This document shows positions 9,124 to 17,815 of a stretch of DNA of 51,925 nucleotides, in pieces. The notes under the pieces were generated by a model. That model worked only from the letters and a program-made list of their open reading frames with translations. It was not told where the DNA came from and ran no database searches. How positions within the stretch are numbered: position 1 is the stretch's first letter; every line of letters starts with the position of its first letter. Source of the DNA: Micromonospora craterilacus (lineage in GTDB: Bacteria > Actinomycetota > Actinomycetes > Mycobacteriales > Micromonosporaceae); assembly GCF_003236315.1 (NCBI RefSeq), contig NZ_POTY01000009.1, positions 1 to 51,925 of the forward strand, given 5' to 3'. The translations under genes were made by a program, and so were the position numbers.

Positions 9124-9138
9124 CCCCGTACGCCAGGT

Positions 9139-9167
9139 AAGGCCCGCCTCCGGGGGAGGCGGGCCTT
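9139..9167 (+). terminator. Intrinsic-type hairpin after the anti-sigma gene
   Basis: A perfect 13-bp stem (9139-9151 with 9155-9167) has a 3-base loop and starts 15 bases after the anti-sigma stop. There is no long U tract, as is common in actinobacteria. Confidence 0.8.
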
Positions 9168-9262
9168 CGCCGTTCCGGGGTACGGATACGCACTCACACG
9201 GACAGACTCGGCGTTCGGTTCAACGGCCCCCTTGTGAAATTAGCCACCGTTGCGGGTTCAAC

Positions 9263-9302
9263 CTTGACAGCGCTCCCCCCGTACTTCCCGGTGACTGTCA
9301 AG
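9263..9302. promoter_or_regulatory. Inverted repeat upstream of the lipoprotein gene
   Basis: CTTGACAG (9263-9270) and CTGTCAAG (9295-9302) form a perfect 8-bp inverted repeat with 24 bases between, ending 14 bases before the GTG start at 9317. The direct repeat GGTTCAAC occurs at 9217-9224 and 9255-9262. These could be an operator or a 5' leader hairpin close to the ribosome-binding site. No promoter can be assigned with confidence. Confidence 0.3.
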
Positions 9303-9316
9303 CATGAGGAGGGCAC

Positions 9317-9985
9317 GTGGCAAAGATGAAGCGGACCGTCGTCGTCGCGAGCGCCATGGTCGCACTGACGGCCTGCGCTCCCACCGGCTACGACGGATCG
9401 AACTCCGGCGCGGCCGAGCCGGTCGCCGTCGCCGCAGCCGAGCCCACCGTGACCGCCGATCCCGAAGCCAGCGCGGAGCCGGGTGCCTCGGCCTCACCGG
9501 GCACGGAGGCCGAGACCGACGCTCCTCTGCCCGACGGCGTCGAGCTGACCGCGAGCCTGACCGGCAAGAAGTTCCCCCGGATGGGCAGCGCGGTCGTCAA
9601 CCAGGACGGCTTCATCCTGTACCGATTCGACCGCGACACCAACGACCCGCCGTCGTCGAACTGCGTGGACCAGTGCGCCGAGGTGTGGCCGCCGGCGCTG
9701 ACCGACGGCAACCCGCGGCTGAAGGGCGTCTCCGACGACGCCGTGGGCACCATCACCCGCGAAGACGGCACCCGCCAGATCACCCTCGACGGCTGGCCGC
9801 TCTACACCTACATCGGTGACAAGAAGGCGGGCCAGTGGAAGGGCCAGGGCGTCGGCGGCACCTGGTTCGTGGTCAACCCGGACGGCAGCAAGAACCTGGA
9901 GTGCCTGCCCAAGGGCACCCCGAAGGCGGTCGCCCCGCCGTCGAAGACCAAGTCCGACAGCTCCGACTCGGACTACACGTACTGA
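9317..9985 (+). CDS. Secreted lipoprotein with COG4315-type repeats
   Basis: 222 residues from GTG 9317, with the AGGAGGG-like ribosome-binding site at 9307-9313. A type II signal peptide ends at lipobox LTAC with Cys20. A Glu/Ala/Pro-rich linker follows, then two beta repeats typical of the 'secreted repeat of unknown function' family (PF03640-like). The first contains NQDGFILYRFDRD and NCVDQCAEVWPPAL; the second contains LDGWPLYTYIGDK and GTWFVVNPDG. The CVDQC pair may form a disulfide. It probably sits on the outer face of the membrane; its function is unknown. It follows the sigma/anti-sigma pair but is separated from it by a terminator and a 190-base leader, so it may be a regulon member. 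Confidence 0.88.
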   Translation: MAKMKRTVVVASAMVALTACAPTGYDGSNSGAAEPVAVAAAEPTVTADPEASAEPGASASPGTEAETDAPLPDGVELTASLTGKKFPRMGSAVVNQDGFILYRFDRDTNDPPSSNCVDQCAEVWPPALTDGNPRLKGVSDDAVGTITREDGTRQITLDGWPLYTYIGDKKAGQWKGQGVGGTWFVVNPDGSKNLECLPKGTPKAVAPPSKTKSDSSDSDYTY

Positions 9986-9997
9986 CCTGGGCAGCCG

Positions 9998-10033
9998 GTG
10001 CCGGCCGCGGGCCCGAACGGGCCCGGCCGGCAC
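9998..10033 (+). terminator. Hairpin terminator after the lipoprotein gene
   Basis: GTGCCGGCC plus GGGCCC (9998-10014, with a 2-base bulge) pair with GGGCCC plus GGCCGGCAC (10019-10033) around a GAAC loop, 13 bases after the stop. Confidence 0.7.
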
Positions 10034-10079
10034 GGCCAGGATCCGGACGCCGGCGCGCACCGGCAACGCCGCCCGTCCC

Positions 10080-10120
10080 GACGATGGCATCGGTCCCGGA
10101 AACGGGCCGGTGCCATCGTC
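10080..10120 (-). terminator. Hairpin terminator of the Stealth operon
   Basis: 10080-10093 pairs with 10107-10120 (14 bp including one G-U). Above it, after a bulged T, is a CCCG/CGGG helix closed by a GAAA tetraloop. It lies six bases past the stop of the last Stealth gene and, being symmetric, could also stop transcription from the other side. Confidence 0.75.
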
Positions 10121-10125
10121 GTCCG

Positions 10126-11892
10126 TCAGGCCTGCTCCCACGGGCTGGGCACCGGGAAGTAGGTGTCCAGGAAGGGCGTGACGACCTTGAGCTGGGCGGC
10201 CAGGTCCTCCTCCGTGGAAAACGCGTCGTTCAGGCAGAAGACGTGCCGGTCCCGGCGGGCCAGCAGATGCGCGAGCCGAGCGGGCGTGTCGGGATGGGAC
10301 AGCTCGGCGATGGTGTAATCCAGTTCCCCCGGTACGGCTCGTCCGGTGTGGAATCCGTAGTAGTGGTGGAGCGACGAGGCGATCGAGATGTCGGTCATGC
10401 TCCGGAAGCGGCTCCCGGCGGTCCGGCCATGCTGGACCGGGAACGTCTCCTCGATCTCGTACAGCACGCTGCGCCGCAACGCGTGGGGCATGTGCTTCAT
10501 CTTCTGGGTGAGTACGGTGCCGAAACGCTCGGCGATCAACACACGGTTGTTCTTCCCGGCCGCCGAGGAGGGAATGTCCTCGGCGGTCGGGGCACCGGGC
10601 GGCACCAGGGCGGGCGACGGGAAGAACCGGGAAATGCCGTTGGCCAGGAAGAAGTCCCGGGGCAGGACCTCGGTGCCGAGGAAGACGTCGTCGTTGAAGT
10701 AGAGGAAATGCTCGGAAAGCCCGTCAATGTGATGCAGCTGGCTCTCGATGGCGTGCGAGTTGTAGGTGGGCAGCACCGACGGATCGGCGAAGATCTCCCG
10801 GTGGCTGACCACGCGGAGCCCCGGTGCCGACTGCTCCAGCCAGGGCGGCACCTGGTCGTCGGTCACCAGGTAGACGTGCCGCACCCACGGCGCGAACAGG
10901 TGCAGCGACCGGAGCGAGTAGCGGAGTTCGTCGCGGCTGAGGAACCGCGCGGCGCTCGCCGCCTCGCTGTGGTACGGAACGCCCGTCGCCGCGGCACGAC
11001 GCCGTAGCCAGTCGGGGTCGGTGCCGTCGACCCACGTGTAGACCACGTCGATCGGGAACGTGACGTCGTCGGGGCGTGGCCCCGCGAACTCCGACCTGGT
11101 CCGGGCGGTCGCGGTGGCGGTCGCCGGCACCAGCCCGGTGAACAGCGACTCGGACGCGAGGACCGACGGTGCCGAGACCTGGACCTCCTCCGCCACCGGA
11201 TTGCGACGGGGTGCGACCAGAGCGGTACCCTGCCGGGTCCAGAACTCCACCTCGCACCCGTACGCCTGCCCCAGCACCAGCCGGCGCCGGGGATCCGTCC
11301 AGTACCAGGTCAGCCGGAGCACGGGAGCATCAGCGAGGCGTTTCCAGGACTTCGGCTCGAACCCGGCCACCGGTGGCTGCTCATTGCTCTTCCGGGGCAC
11401 CGTGACGTAGCCGGGGACCCGATCGCAGGCGGCCGCGAGAGCCGCGTACGCCCGGTCGCGATCCGCGATGTCCACCGCGACCACGGATGACCGGTGTGAT
11501 CCGCCACGGACCCGGAAGTGTTCGACTCCGGCCTCGTCGAGCGCTGCCGTCACCGCCGCCAGGTTCTCGGTCCGAGCCCGCAGCGGCGTGACATCCGCGG
11601 CCACCCGGGCGACCCGGGGCGCCTGGTCGGCGACGACGACGGTCCGGTCGCCGCCGGCCAGCAACTCCGGCTGCCGGCGGGCCAGCCATTCGCCCCGGCG
11701 ACCCGCCAGCTGGGTGTCCCGGGCCGCCCGGGCCACCCACTGCTTCAACTGGTGCCGGGTCCGCGGGCTCACCTTGCTCGCGATGGCCCGACGGGTCTGT
11801 GGGCTGAGTACCCGCCGATAGACGTCCACGATCCCCGACGGCTCGGCGACGGCCCGGGGGATCTCCGACGGGCCCAGCCCCGGCTCGCTCAC
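10126..11892 (-). CDS. Stealth family sugar-phosphate transferase, paralogue 1
   Basis: 588 residues from GTG 11892, with AGAGG-type ribosome-binding sequence just upstream. The Stealth conserved regions are in order: CR1 PIDVVYTWVDGTDP at about 280-293, CR2 DELRYSLRSLHLFAPWVR and LVTDDQVPPWL, then HAIESQLHHIDGL with FLYFNDDVFLG, CR3 MKHMPHALRRSV and CR4 with HYYGF and FCLNDAF. Stealth proteins transfer hexose-1-phosphate to build phosphodiester-linked glycans (meningococcal capsule polymerases and GlcNAc-1-phosphotransferase are relatives). The N-terminal half carries a module shared with the two paralogues in this operon (NLAAVTAALDEAGVEHF, YGCEVEFW, APRRN). It is the last gene of the operon, 27 bases after the glycosyltransferase. 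Confidence 0.9.
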   Translation of the reverse strand: MSEPGLGPSEIPRAVAEPSGIVDVYRRVLSPQTRRAIASKVSPRTRHQLKQWVARAARDTQLAGRRGEWLARRQPELLAGGDRTVVVADQAPRVARVAADVTPLRARTENLAAVTAALDEAGVEHFRVRGGSHRSSVVAVDIADRDRAYAALAAACDRVPGYVTVPRKSNEQPPVAGFEPKSWKRLADAPVLRLTWYWTDPRRRLVLGQAYGCEVEFWTRQGTALVAPRRNPVAEEVQVSAPSVLASESLFTGLVPATATATARTRSEFAGPRPDDVTFPIDVVYTWVDGTDPDWLRRRAAATGVPYHSEAASAARFLSRDELRYSLRSLHLFAPWVRHVYLVTDDQVPPWLEQSAPGLRVVSHREIFADPSVLPTYNSHAIESQLHHIDGLSEHFLYFNDDVFLGTEVLPRDFFLANGISRFFPSPALVPPGAPTAEDIPSSAAGKNNRVLIAERFGTVLTQKMKHMPHALRRSVLYEIEETFPVQHGRTAGSRFRSMTDISIASSLHHYYGFHTGRAVPGELDYTIAELSHPDTPARLAHLLARRDRHVFCLNDAFSTEEDLAAQLKVVTPFLDTYFPVPSPWEQA

Positions 11893-11919
11893 GACTGTCC
11901 TCTTTCCTCTGCGCTCGGC

Positions 11920-14151
11920 CTACGGCCGGTCGACGACCACGAACGACAGCTCGCTGTCGATCGTGTAGTACGGCGACACCCGCAGCTTGGGATCCGGGTC
12001 CTCCTCGATCAGGTCCAGTCCGATCTCCTGGGTCAGGTGAATCTCCGGATATCGGTAGATGAGCTTCTTGTCGACCACGTCATCGACGATCCGGCCCAGC
12101 CGGACCTCATCCTGACCATGCCGAAGATAGACGTCCCAGTCCTCGTATCGGCCCAACCGAAGGTCGGCCAACGTCTCCAAGGGCACCACCATCGTCAGTG
12201 TCCCGTCGGTCGCCGGAACGGTCGGAACGCTGAGCGAGCCCGGCAAGTCGCCCCGCCGACGGAGCACCGCCCCGTCCGGGGCGCCCGGTCCGTGCCAGCT
12301 GAACACGATCGTGACCGCCTCACCATCGAGGGCGATTTGACGTACCTCGGCGTGGGCGGCCCGAACCCAGCTCCGCACCGCTAGGAAACCGTCGGTCGTG
12401 CGGTACGGCACGTGCGCCCGCAGTCCTGAGCGCTCCCCGGCAGTTCCGCCTATGGAAACATCGGTCAGGACCCGGCTGTCCAGCCGGTGCGGGCGCATCC
12501 GGCGTCGGCCCCTCTTCCCTTCGGCCAGAAAGACGTTCCACCTGCCTTCGGGGAGGGCGGCCGCGTCGAGCGTACCCACGGCCCGGAGACCGTCGGCCGA
12601 AGGGGCGAGAGCGACCTGGACAACCTCGCGGCTGTCGCGGTTACTGAGCACGACCGACGCGTCGCCGGAGGTCGCCGCATCGAGGGACCATTGCAGCCCG
12701 AGATCGGACAGCACGAGGCAGTCTGCGACCGGACCGTCGGCCGAAAGCGAGACCCGACGCCGGATCGCCGCCTGCAGCCGGGTGCTGGTGCCGCGGGCAC
12801 GACGGATCCGGGTCAGCCGCACGAGAGCCCCCATGCTCGCCCGCCGAGCGAGGTCGTTCCCCGCGATCCCCCGCAGCACTGGGTCGGCTAGGGCCCGGCC
12901 CAGGTGCGGCTCCCGGAGCAGTTCGCCGCCTCGAGCGAGAACCGACCGGGCTAGTCCGGCTCTCGGCACCCGGCGTCCGGTCCGCCGAGGCGGGGCGGCT
13001 CCGCCGAGGCGGGCGGCCAACACCTCCGCGCAGTCGCGAGCGAACTCGGCGGCAAGGTGTGCGGGATCGAAGCGGGCAGAGTTGGCCACGGCCACCCTGC
13101 CCATTCGGACTCGAAGATCATCGTCGCGCATCAACCTCCGCAGCGCGACGGCGTACGCGTCGAAGTCATCGGTCGGGACCAGCAGGCCGTCCTCGCCGTC
13201 GTCGATGATTTCGCGCGGACCCACCGGGCAATCCGTGCTGACCACCGGGAGGCCGAGCCGCATGGCCTCGACGATCGTCATGCCGAACGACTCGCGCTCG
13301 GAGGAGACGGCGGCAATGCCGCCCTTGACCCATTCCGTCGACATTTCGTCCCGGCGGCCCATCAGCCGGACCTGGTCGTACACGCCCAGCTCACGAATCA
13401 ACGCGGCGAGCGCATTCCGCTGCTCGCCGTCGCCGTAGATCCGCAGGGTCCAACCGGGGCAGTCCACCGCCGCCTTGGCGAACGCGGCGATCAGCCGGTC
13501 GTACCGCTTGATCGGGTCGAGCCGGCCGGCGGCCACCACGATCCTGCTCCGACCGTCGGCGGGCGGGAGACCGGATGGCGGAGTGCTGTTGGGCAGCGCC
13601 TTAATCTGCGTGTCCGGCACCGGGTTGCCGGAGCGGAAGGCAGCCGCGTCCGCGCTCGTCACCGTGTACGCCAGGTCGATCCGCGAGTAGCACCGGCTGA
13701 TCTCGGCCTTCAGCGCCTCGTGGATCAGATCCTGTGTCATGTGCTCCTGCGCGACACGCACCGCGTGATCAGGCGCATGCCGAGCCACGGCAAGGTTGAG
13801 CCCCGGTCGGGTGCCCACGACGACATCGGCGTCGGTGGACTCGAGGTAGCTGACGATCCGCTCGTCCGTCAGCCTGCTGTAGTGCAGATGGAGTTCCTCG
13901 CTCTCCGGTACCACCGTCGACGGTTCCCGGTGCCGCGGGTCGGACCGATCCGGCTGCTGCGGCCTAGTGTCGACCAGTGGTACGACGGTGATCCGCTCGT
14001 CGACGTCGAACATGGTCCGGTCGAGCCGTCGGAGCACCGACGCGACTTCGACCTCGTGGCCGCCCTCGACCAGTGCGGTCGCCAGGTTCAGCACGGCGCG
14101 GTTGGTGCCACCCACGCCATAAAAGTTGTGGAGCAGGAACGAGAACTTCAC
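11920..14151 (-). CDS. GT4-type glycosyltransferase with C-terminal beta-rich extension
   Basis: 743 residues from a GTG start that overlaps the upstream Stealth stop (GTGA). The N-terminal domain begins FLLHNFYGVGGTNRAV with the glycine-rich donor loop. The C-terminal Rossmann domain has IVVAAGRLDPIKRYDRLIAA and the EX7E retaining-GT motif ESFGMTIVEAMRLGLP. Residues about 1-390 make a complete GT-B enzyme. After a basic linker, about 290 further residues are beta-rich with no motif I recognise. Together with the Stealth genes it probably builds the backbone or side chain of a cell-surface glycopolymer. The nucleotide-sugar donor cannot be told from sequence. Confidence 0.88.
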   Translation of the reverse strand: MKFSFLLHNFYGVGGTNRAVLNLATALVEGGHEVEVASVLRRLDRTMFDVDERITVVPLVDTRPQQPDRSDPRHREPSTVVPESEELHLHYSRLTDERIVSYLESTDADVVVGTRPGLNLAVARHAPDHAVRVAQEHMTQDLIHEALKAEISRCYSRIDLAYTVTSADAAAFRSGNPVPDTQIKALPNSTPPSGLPPADGRSRIVVAAGRLDPIKRYDRLIAAFAKAAVDCPGWTLRIYGDGEQRNALAALIRELGVYDQVRLMGRRDEMSTEWVKGGIAAVSSERESFGMTIVEAMRLGLPVVSTDCPVGPREIIDDGEDGLLVPTDDFDAYAVALRRLMRDDDLRVRMGRVAVANSARFDPAHLAAEFARDCAEVLAARLGGAAPPRRTGRRVPRAGLARSVLARGGELLREPHLGRALADPVLRGIAGNDLARRASMGALVRLTRIRRARGTSTRLQAAIRRRVSLSADGPVADCLVLSDLGLQWSLDAATSGDASVVLSNRDSREVVQVALAPSADGLRAVGTLDAAALPEGRWNVFLAEGKRGRRRMRPHRLDSRVLTDVSIGGTAGERSGLRAHVPYRTTDGFLAVRSWVRAAHAEVRQIALDGEAVTIVFSWHGPGAPDGAVLRRRGDLPGSLSVPTVPATDGTLTMVVPLETLADLRLGRYEDWDVYLRHGQDEVRLGRIVDDVVDKKLIYRYPEIHLTQEIGLDLIEEDPDPKLRVSPYYTIDSELSFVVVDRP

Positions 14152-15761
14152 CGCTGACCTGCCGACTCGTAGGGGCTGGGAACGGGGAAGTATGCCTCGA
14201 GGAACGGCTCTAGGACGGCCATCTGCTGCTGGAGTTGGGTGTACGTCGAGAATGCGTCGTTGATGCAGAAGGTGTCCCAGTCGCGCCGGGCCTCGGCCCG
14301 CTTCAGCCGGGCAACAAGATCCGGTACCGCGAGCTGCACGTAACCGTAGTTCACGTGACCGGGCAGTGCACGCCCGGTCAGGAAGGCGTAGTAGTGGTGC
14401 AGGGAGTAGGTGATGATGATGTCGGTGGCGCTGCGGAACTGGCTGCGCGCAGTCCGAGCGTGCTCCGCCGGAAACTCCCGCTCGATCTCAGCCAGAATGC
14501 TCCGCCGCAGCGGGTAGGGCACGTGCTGGCTGCCCTGGGTCAAGGTCCGGCCGAACCGTTCCTCAATGAGCCGCCGGTTGTTCTTGATCATGGCGTCGAT
14601 CGGGGTATCGAGGCTGGTGATCGGACCGATCGGGACACGGTTCTGCGACAGGAAGAACTTGGTACTGCCGTTGGCCAGGAAGAAGGTCTGGGGCGCCAAC
14701 GGCCGACCGAAGAACATGTCGTCGTTGAGGTAGAGGAAATGCTCGGCGAGGCCGTCGATGTTGTGCAGCTGGCTCTCGATGGCGACCGAGTTGAACGTCG
14801 GCAGGGCGCTCCGGTCGGTGAAGATCTCCTCATGGTCGACCACGAAGATGTTCCCCGCGCTCAGATCGAGCCAAGACGGGCGCTGCCGATCGGTCACGAT
14901 GTAGATGTTGCGGACCCAGGGCGCGTTGAGATGCAGTGATCGAAGCGAGTACTTCAACTCGTCCCGATTGATGTACCGCGACTCGCTCGCGGCCTCGGCG
15001 TGGAACGCCTCGCCCTTGACCTCGGCCCGGCGGCGCTGCCATTCCGGATCCGCGCCGTCCACCCAGGTGTAGACCACGTCGATCGGAAAGTCGATGTCGT
15101 CCGGGAGCGCGTGGTCGAACTCCGGCCGGGTGCGGAAGCGCGGGCCCCGTTTTGTCGCAGCGGCGAGTCGGGTGAAGCGGTGCTCGCCGGCCTCCACCGG
15201 GACCCCAGCCATCGAGACCGCAGGCATCATCCGGTTGCGCCGCGGTGCACGCAACACGTCGGCGTTTCGATCCGGCTGCCAGAACTCGAGCTCGCACCCG
15301 TAGGCGGCGCCAAGTACCAGCTTCATCGTCGGGTCTACCCGAAACCAGGTCAGGCTGAGCGCCCGGGCCATGTAGAGGTCCGTCCAGGCGGCCGGGTCGG
15401 CGGCGTCGCGCAGCACGGTGGTGATGGGCGGCTTCGGCAGCACCTGGCTGACGTAGCAGGCTCCGGTCGCGCCAAGCTTCTCCAGGGCACCGAGGGCGGC
15501 GACGCGGTCTTCCTGGCTGACCCCGACCACCGGCGTCCGGTCGTCCATGCCCCGAACAAGAAAGTGGTCCACACCGTGCGCGTCGAGCGCCCCGGTCACC
15601 GCGGCGACGTTGAGCTGACGGGCGAGCAGGGGGGTGAGGTCGGCATGCACATGAGCACGCCGACGCCGCCCGTCCACCGACACCTCGCGGACATCGGCGC
15701 CGCCTGGCGGAACCGGAAGGGCCGCCGGCAGCGGCTGGGGAAGGGGGGACGTGAGTTTCAC
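14148..15761 (-). CDS. Stealth family sugar-phosphate transferase, paralogue 2
   Basis: 537 residues from GTG 15761, chosen because it overlaps the upstream stop as GTGA and is preceded by GAAGGAAG. The longer open frame to 15917 reads back into the deacetylase gene. Motifs: the shared N-terminal module NVAAVTGALDAHGVDHFLVRG, AYGCELEFW and APRRN; CR1 FPIDVVYTWVDGADPEW; CR2 DELKYSLRSLHLNAPWVR; then VAIESQLHNIDGLAEHF with LYLNDDMFFG; CR3 QHVPYPLRRSIL; CR4 HYYAFL and FCINDAFS. The family forms phosphodiester-linked glycans. It overlaps the downstream glycosyltransferase by four bases, so all are one transcript. Confidence 0.9.
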   Translation of the reverse strand: MKLTSPLPQPLPAALPVPPGGADVREVSVDGRRRRAHVHADLTPLLARQLNVAAVTGALDAHGVDHFLVRGMDDRTPVVGVSQEDRVAALGALEKLGATGACYVSQVLPKPPITTVLRDAADPAAWTDLYMARALSLTWFRVDPTMKLVLGAAYGCELEFWQPDRNADVLRAPRRNRMMPAVSMAGVPVEAGEHRFTRLAAATKRGPRFRTRPEFDHALPDDIDFPIDVVYTWVDGADPEWQRRRAEVKGEAFHAEAASESRYINRDELKYSLRSLHLNAPWVRNIYIVTDRQRPSWLDLSAGNIFVVDHEEIFTDRSALPTFNSVAIESQLHNIDGLAEHFLYLNDDMFFGRPLAPQTFFLANGSTKFFLSQNRVPIGPITSLDTPIDAMIKNNRRLIEERFGRTLTQGSQHVPYPLRRSILAEIEREFPAEHARTARSQFRSATDIIITYSLHHYYAFLTGRALPGHVNYGYVQLAVPDLVARLKRAEARRDWDTFCINDAFSTYTQLQQQMAVLEPFLEAYFPVPSPYESAGQR

Positions 15762-17815
15762 GGTACTTCCTTCATCAACGTGACCGATGACATCGAGCGG
15801 CCGGTCGACATCGTGAGCAAACCGCCACTGGCGGTGATCGCCAGCACGAGCGGCCGGCCCGTCGAGTCCACCGCGACCGTGTGGCTGCCGGCGATCGTGG
15901 TGGGTTCCCGGAACCACGGCCCGGCGACCCGACCATCGGGCCGTACCCAGGTCAGGCTGGTCGCCGAGGCGTCGTCACGGACGGCGACCAGCACCCCGCC
16001 CGCGTCGGGGACGTACCGGGCGGCGATCGGCCCAGGCCCACCGTGACCACCCAGATCGACCAGGCTGGACGGATCCCAGACCTGACCGTCGTCGGTGCGG
16101 AACGACACGCCCGACGCTGAGTCCCGGCACCGGCAGAAGAGCATCCGACTGCCGTCTGGGATTTGGACAACCGTGGGCGGGCCGGCGGGCGCCTCGGTGG
16201 GCAGCATCGAGAACTCGGCGGTGAGCCCCGCCGCGGATACCAGCCACCGGGCAACGCCCTGGCGTCCCGCGGCGAACACCTCGACGGACTCGTTGTCCAG
16301 TGCCACCGCAGTCAGACCGTCCTGGACGTCCTGGCCGCCAAGATCCTTCCAGGAGGTCCAGATCGAGCCGTCGTACAACCGCGCACTCAGGCCCTTGCCG
16401 GCGTTCCTCGCGAAAACCAGCAGCCGGCCATCGGAAACCGAGACGGCCTGCGGCATACCGATGTGGCGCCGCTGCGCCGGTGCGCTGTGCGCGTCAGGGT
16501 TGCCCAGCGACTCCCACCGCACCTTCCGGTAGTCACCGGAGGACGGCAGCAGGACAGTCCACAGGTCGCGGCCGTGCTCCTCAGGGTCGGCAGTCAGCCG
16601 CTGCCGGACGGCGAAGAGGCGCCAACCCCCGTCTGCCGTCGGCAGCACGTCCACGTGCGGCAGCAACTTACGCCCGGGCACCAGCCGGCCGCGAGTCAGC
16701 TCGCCGGGGCGCCCTTCCCCCCAGTGCACGACCTGTCCACCGCGTACCGCGAAGGCCGAGAGCCGACCGTCGGCGGCCAGGCCGGCCCAGGAGCGCGAGC
16801 CAGGATAGCGCAGCGTGGTGCCGGAGGCGTTGCCGGCGCCGATCAGATCCCCGCTCACCTTCCGGTCGCCCAGGCCGGCGGGATCGTCGCTGGGACGGCG
16901 GTCGGCCCAGCCGTACACATCCTTGTAACGCTGCTTGCCGGCGCGCGCCTCGGGGCTGAGGTTGGATGGCCACCGCCGCACGTAGTAGCCCCGGAACGCC
17001 TCCACCGACGTCCGGCAGCCGCGTTGCTCGACGAACCGCCGGGTCGCCGCCTCATGGGCGAACAGCCCGGTGACCGTGTGGAAGACGTGGTCGGAGTAGT
17101 CCCCGGAGTCCGCGTACCGCGGGTTGGCACGGTCGTGCACCTGCAGGTCGGGGTCCGGGTCCATCGTCCACAGCAGGGTGGGTTCGAACCGCCGCAGCAG
17201 CAGCACCAGCGACTCGATCAGATTCTCGCGTGAATAGCTGTGGGTGCTGGTCACCGGCGACCCGAGCGGGAGCATGGTCGGCGTGCACTCCGCCTGGCCC
17301 GTCCACAGCTCGGGCAGCATCCCGGCGCCCGGCGGCGCGTTCGGCGGGAGCGCACACCACAGGTTGAGTGAGACGAGCTGGATGTGCGGCGCGTCGACCA
17401 TGATCGACAGATCCGCCTCGGCGCCACCGGCCAGCGTCGTCACCTCACGCCGCCACTTGGCCTCCCGATCGCCCAGCACCATGTCGGCGTACGCACGACG
17501 CAGCCCGTTGAACCGGGCCGCCGCGAACGCCTGGAAGCCCACCGGTGCGCTGGCGTGCTCCGGGGTACCGCCGGGCGCGTTGCGGCCGTCAGCCTCACCT
17601 ACAGTCAGGCAGACCGTCAGATGCGCCTCGCTGCTATGCAGCTGGCTCACCAGCAGCGGGTTGAGGAAATAGAGATCGTCGTCCTGGTGCGCGATGATGG
17701 CCATCGAACGCGGGCGGCCGACAGACGTGGCGCGGCCCCCTGGACCGGTGGACGGACCGGCGATCCGCCGGCCGTGCGCGAACGGCGGCCGCGCCCGACC
17801 CGGCTGGTCACTCAT
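15758..17815 (-). CDS. PIG-L family deacetylase fused to a propeller-like domain
   Basis: 685 residues from ATG 17815, which overlaps the upstream Stealth stop (ATGA). The PIG-L/LmbE zinc motif is AIIAHQDDDLYFLNP (AHQDDD at 42-47; the usual form is AHPDDD), with the second metal motif SDHVFH at about 240-245. These enzymes remove N-acetyl groups from GlcNAc-type sugars. From about residue 285 to the end there are repeated beta blades with Trp/Gly-rich turns (SWAGLAADGRLSAFAVRGG, LRVFA-type blades, IPDGSRMLFCRCRD), resembling sialidase/PLL-like propellers that bind sugars. The natural reading is de-N-acetylation of the glycan made by this operon. No signal peptide is obvious, so the location is uncertain. 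Confidence 0.82.
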   Translation of the reverse strand: MSDQPGRARPPFAHGRRIAGPSTGPGGRATSVGRPRSMAIIAHQDDDLYFLNPLLVSQLHSSEAHLTVCLTVGEADGRNAPGGTPEHASAPVGFQAFAAARFNGLRRAYADMVLGDREAKWRREVTTLAGGAEADLSIMVDAPHIQLVSLNLWCALPPNAPPGAGMLPELWTGQAECTPTMLPLGSPVTSTHSYSRENLIESLVLLLRRFEPTLLWTMDPDPDLQVHDRANPRYADSGDYSDHVFHTVTGLFAHEAATRRFVEQRGCRTSVEAFRGYYVRRWPSNLSPEARAGKQRYKDVYGWADRRPSDDPAGLGDRKVSGDLIGAGNASGTTLRYPGSRSWAGLAADGRLSAFAVRGGQVVHWGEGRPGELTRGRLVPGRKLLPHVDVLPTADGGWRLFAVRQRLTADPEEHGRDLWTVLLPSSGDYRKVRWESLGNPDAHSAPAQRRHIGMPQAVSVSDGRLLVFARNAGKGLSARLYDGSIWTSWKDLGGQDVQDGLTAVALDNESVEVFAAGRQGVARWLVSAAGLTAEFSMLPTEAPAGPPTVVQIPDGSRMLFCRCRDSASGVSFRTDDGQVWDPSSLVDLGGHGGPGPIAARYVPDAGGVLVAVRDDASATSLTWVRPDGRVAGPWFREPTTIAGSHTVAVDSTGRPLVLAITASGGLLTMSTGRSMSSVTLMKEVP

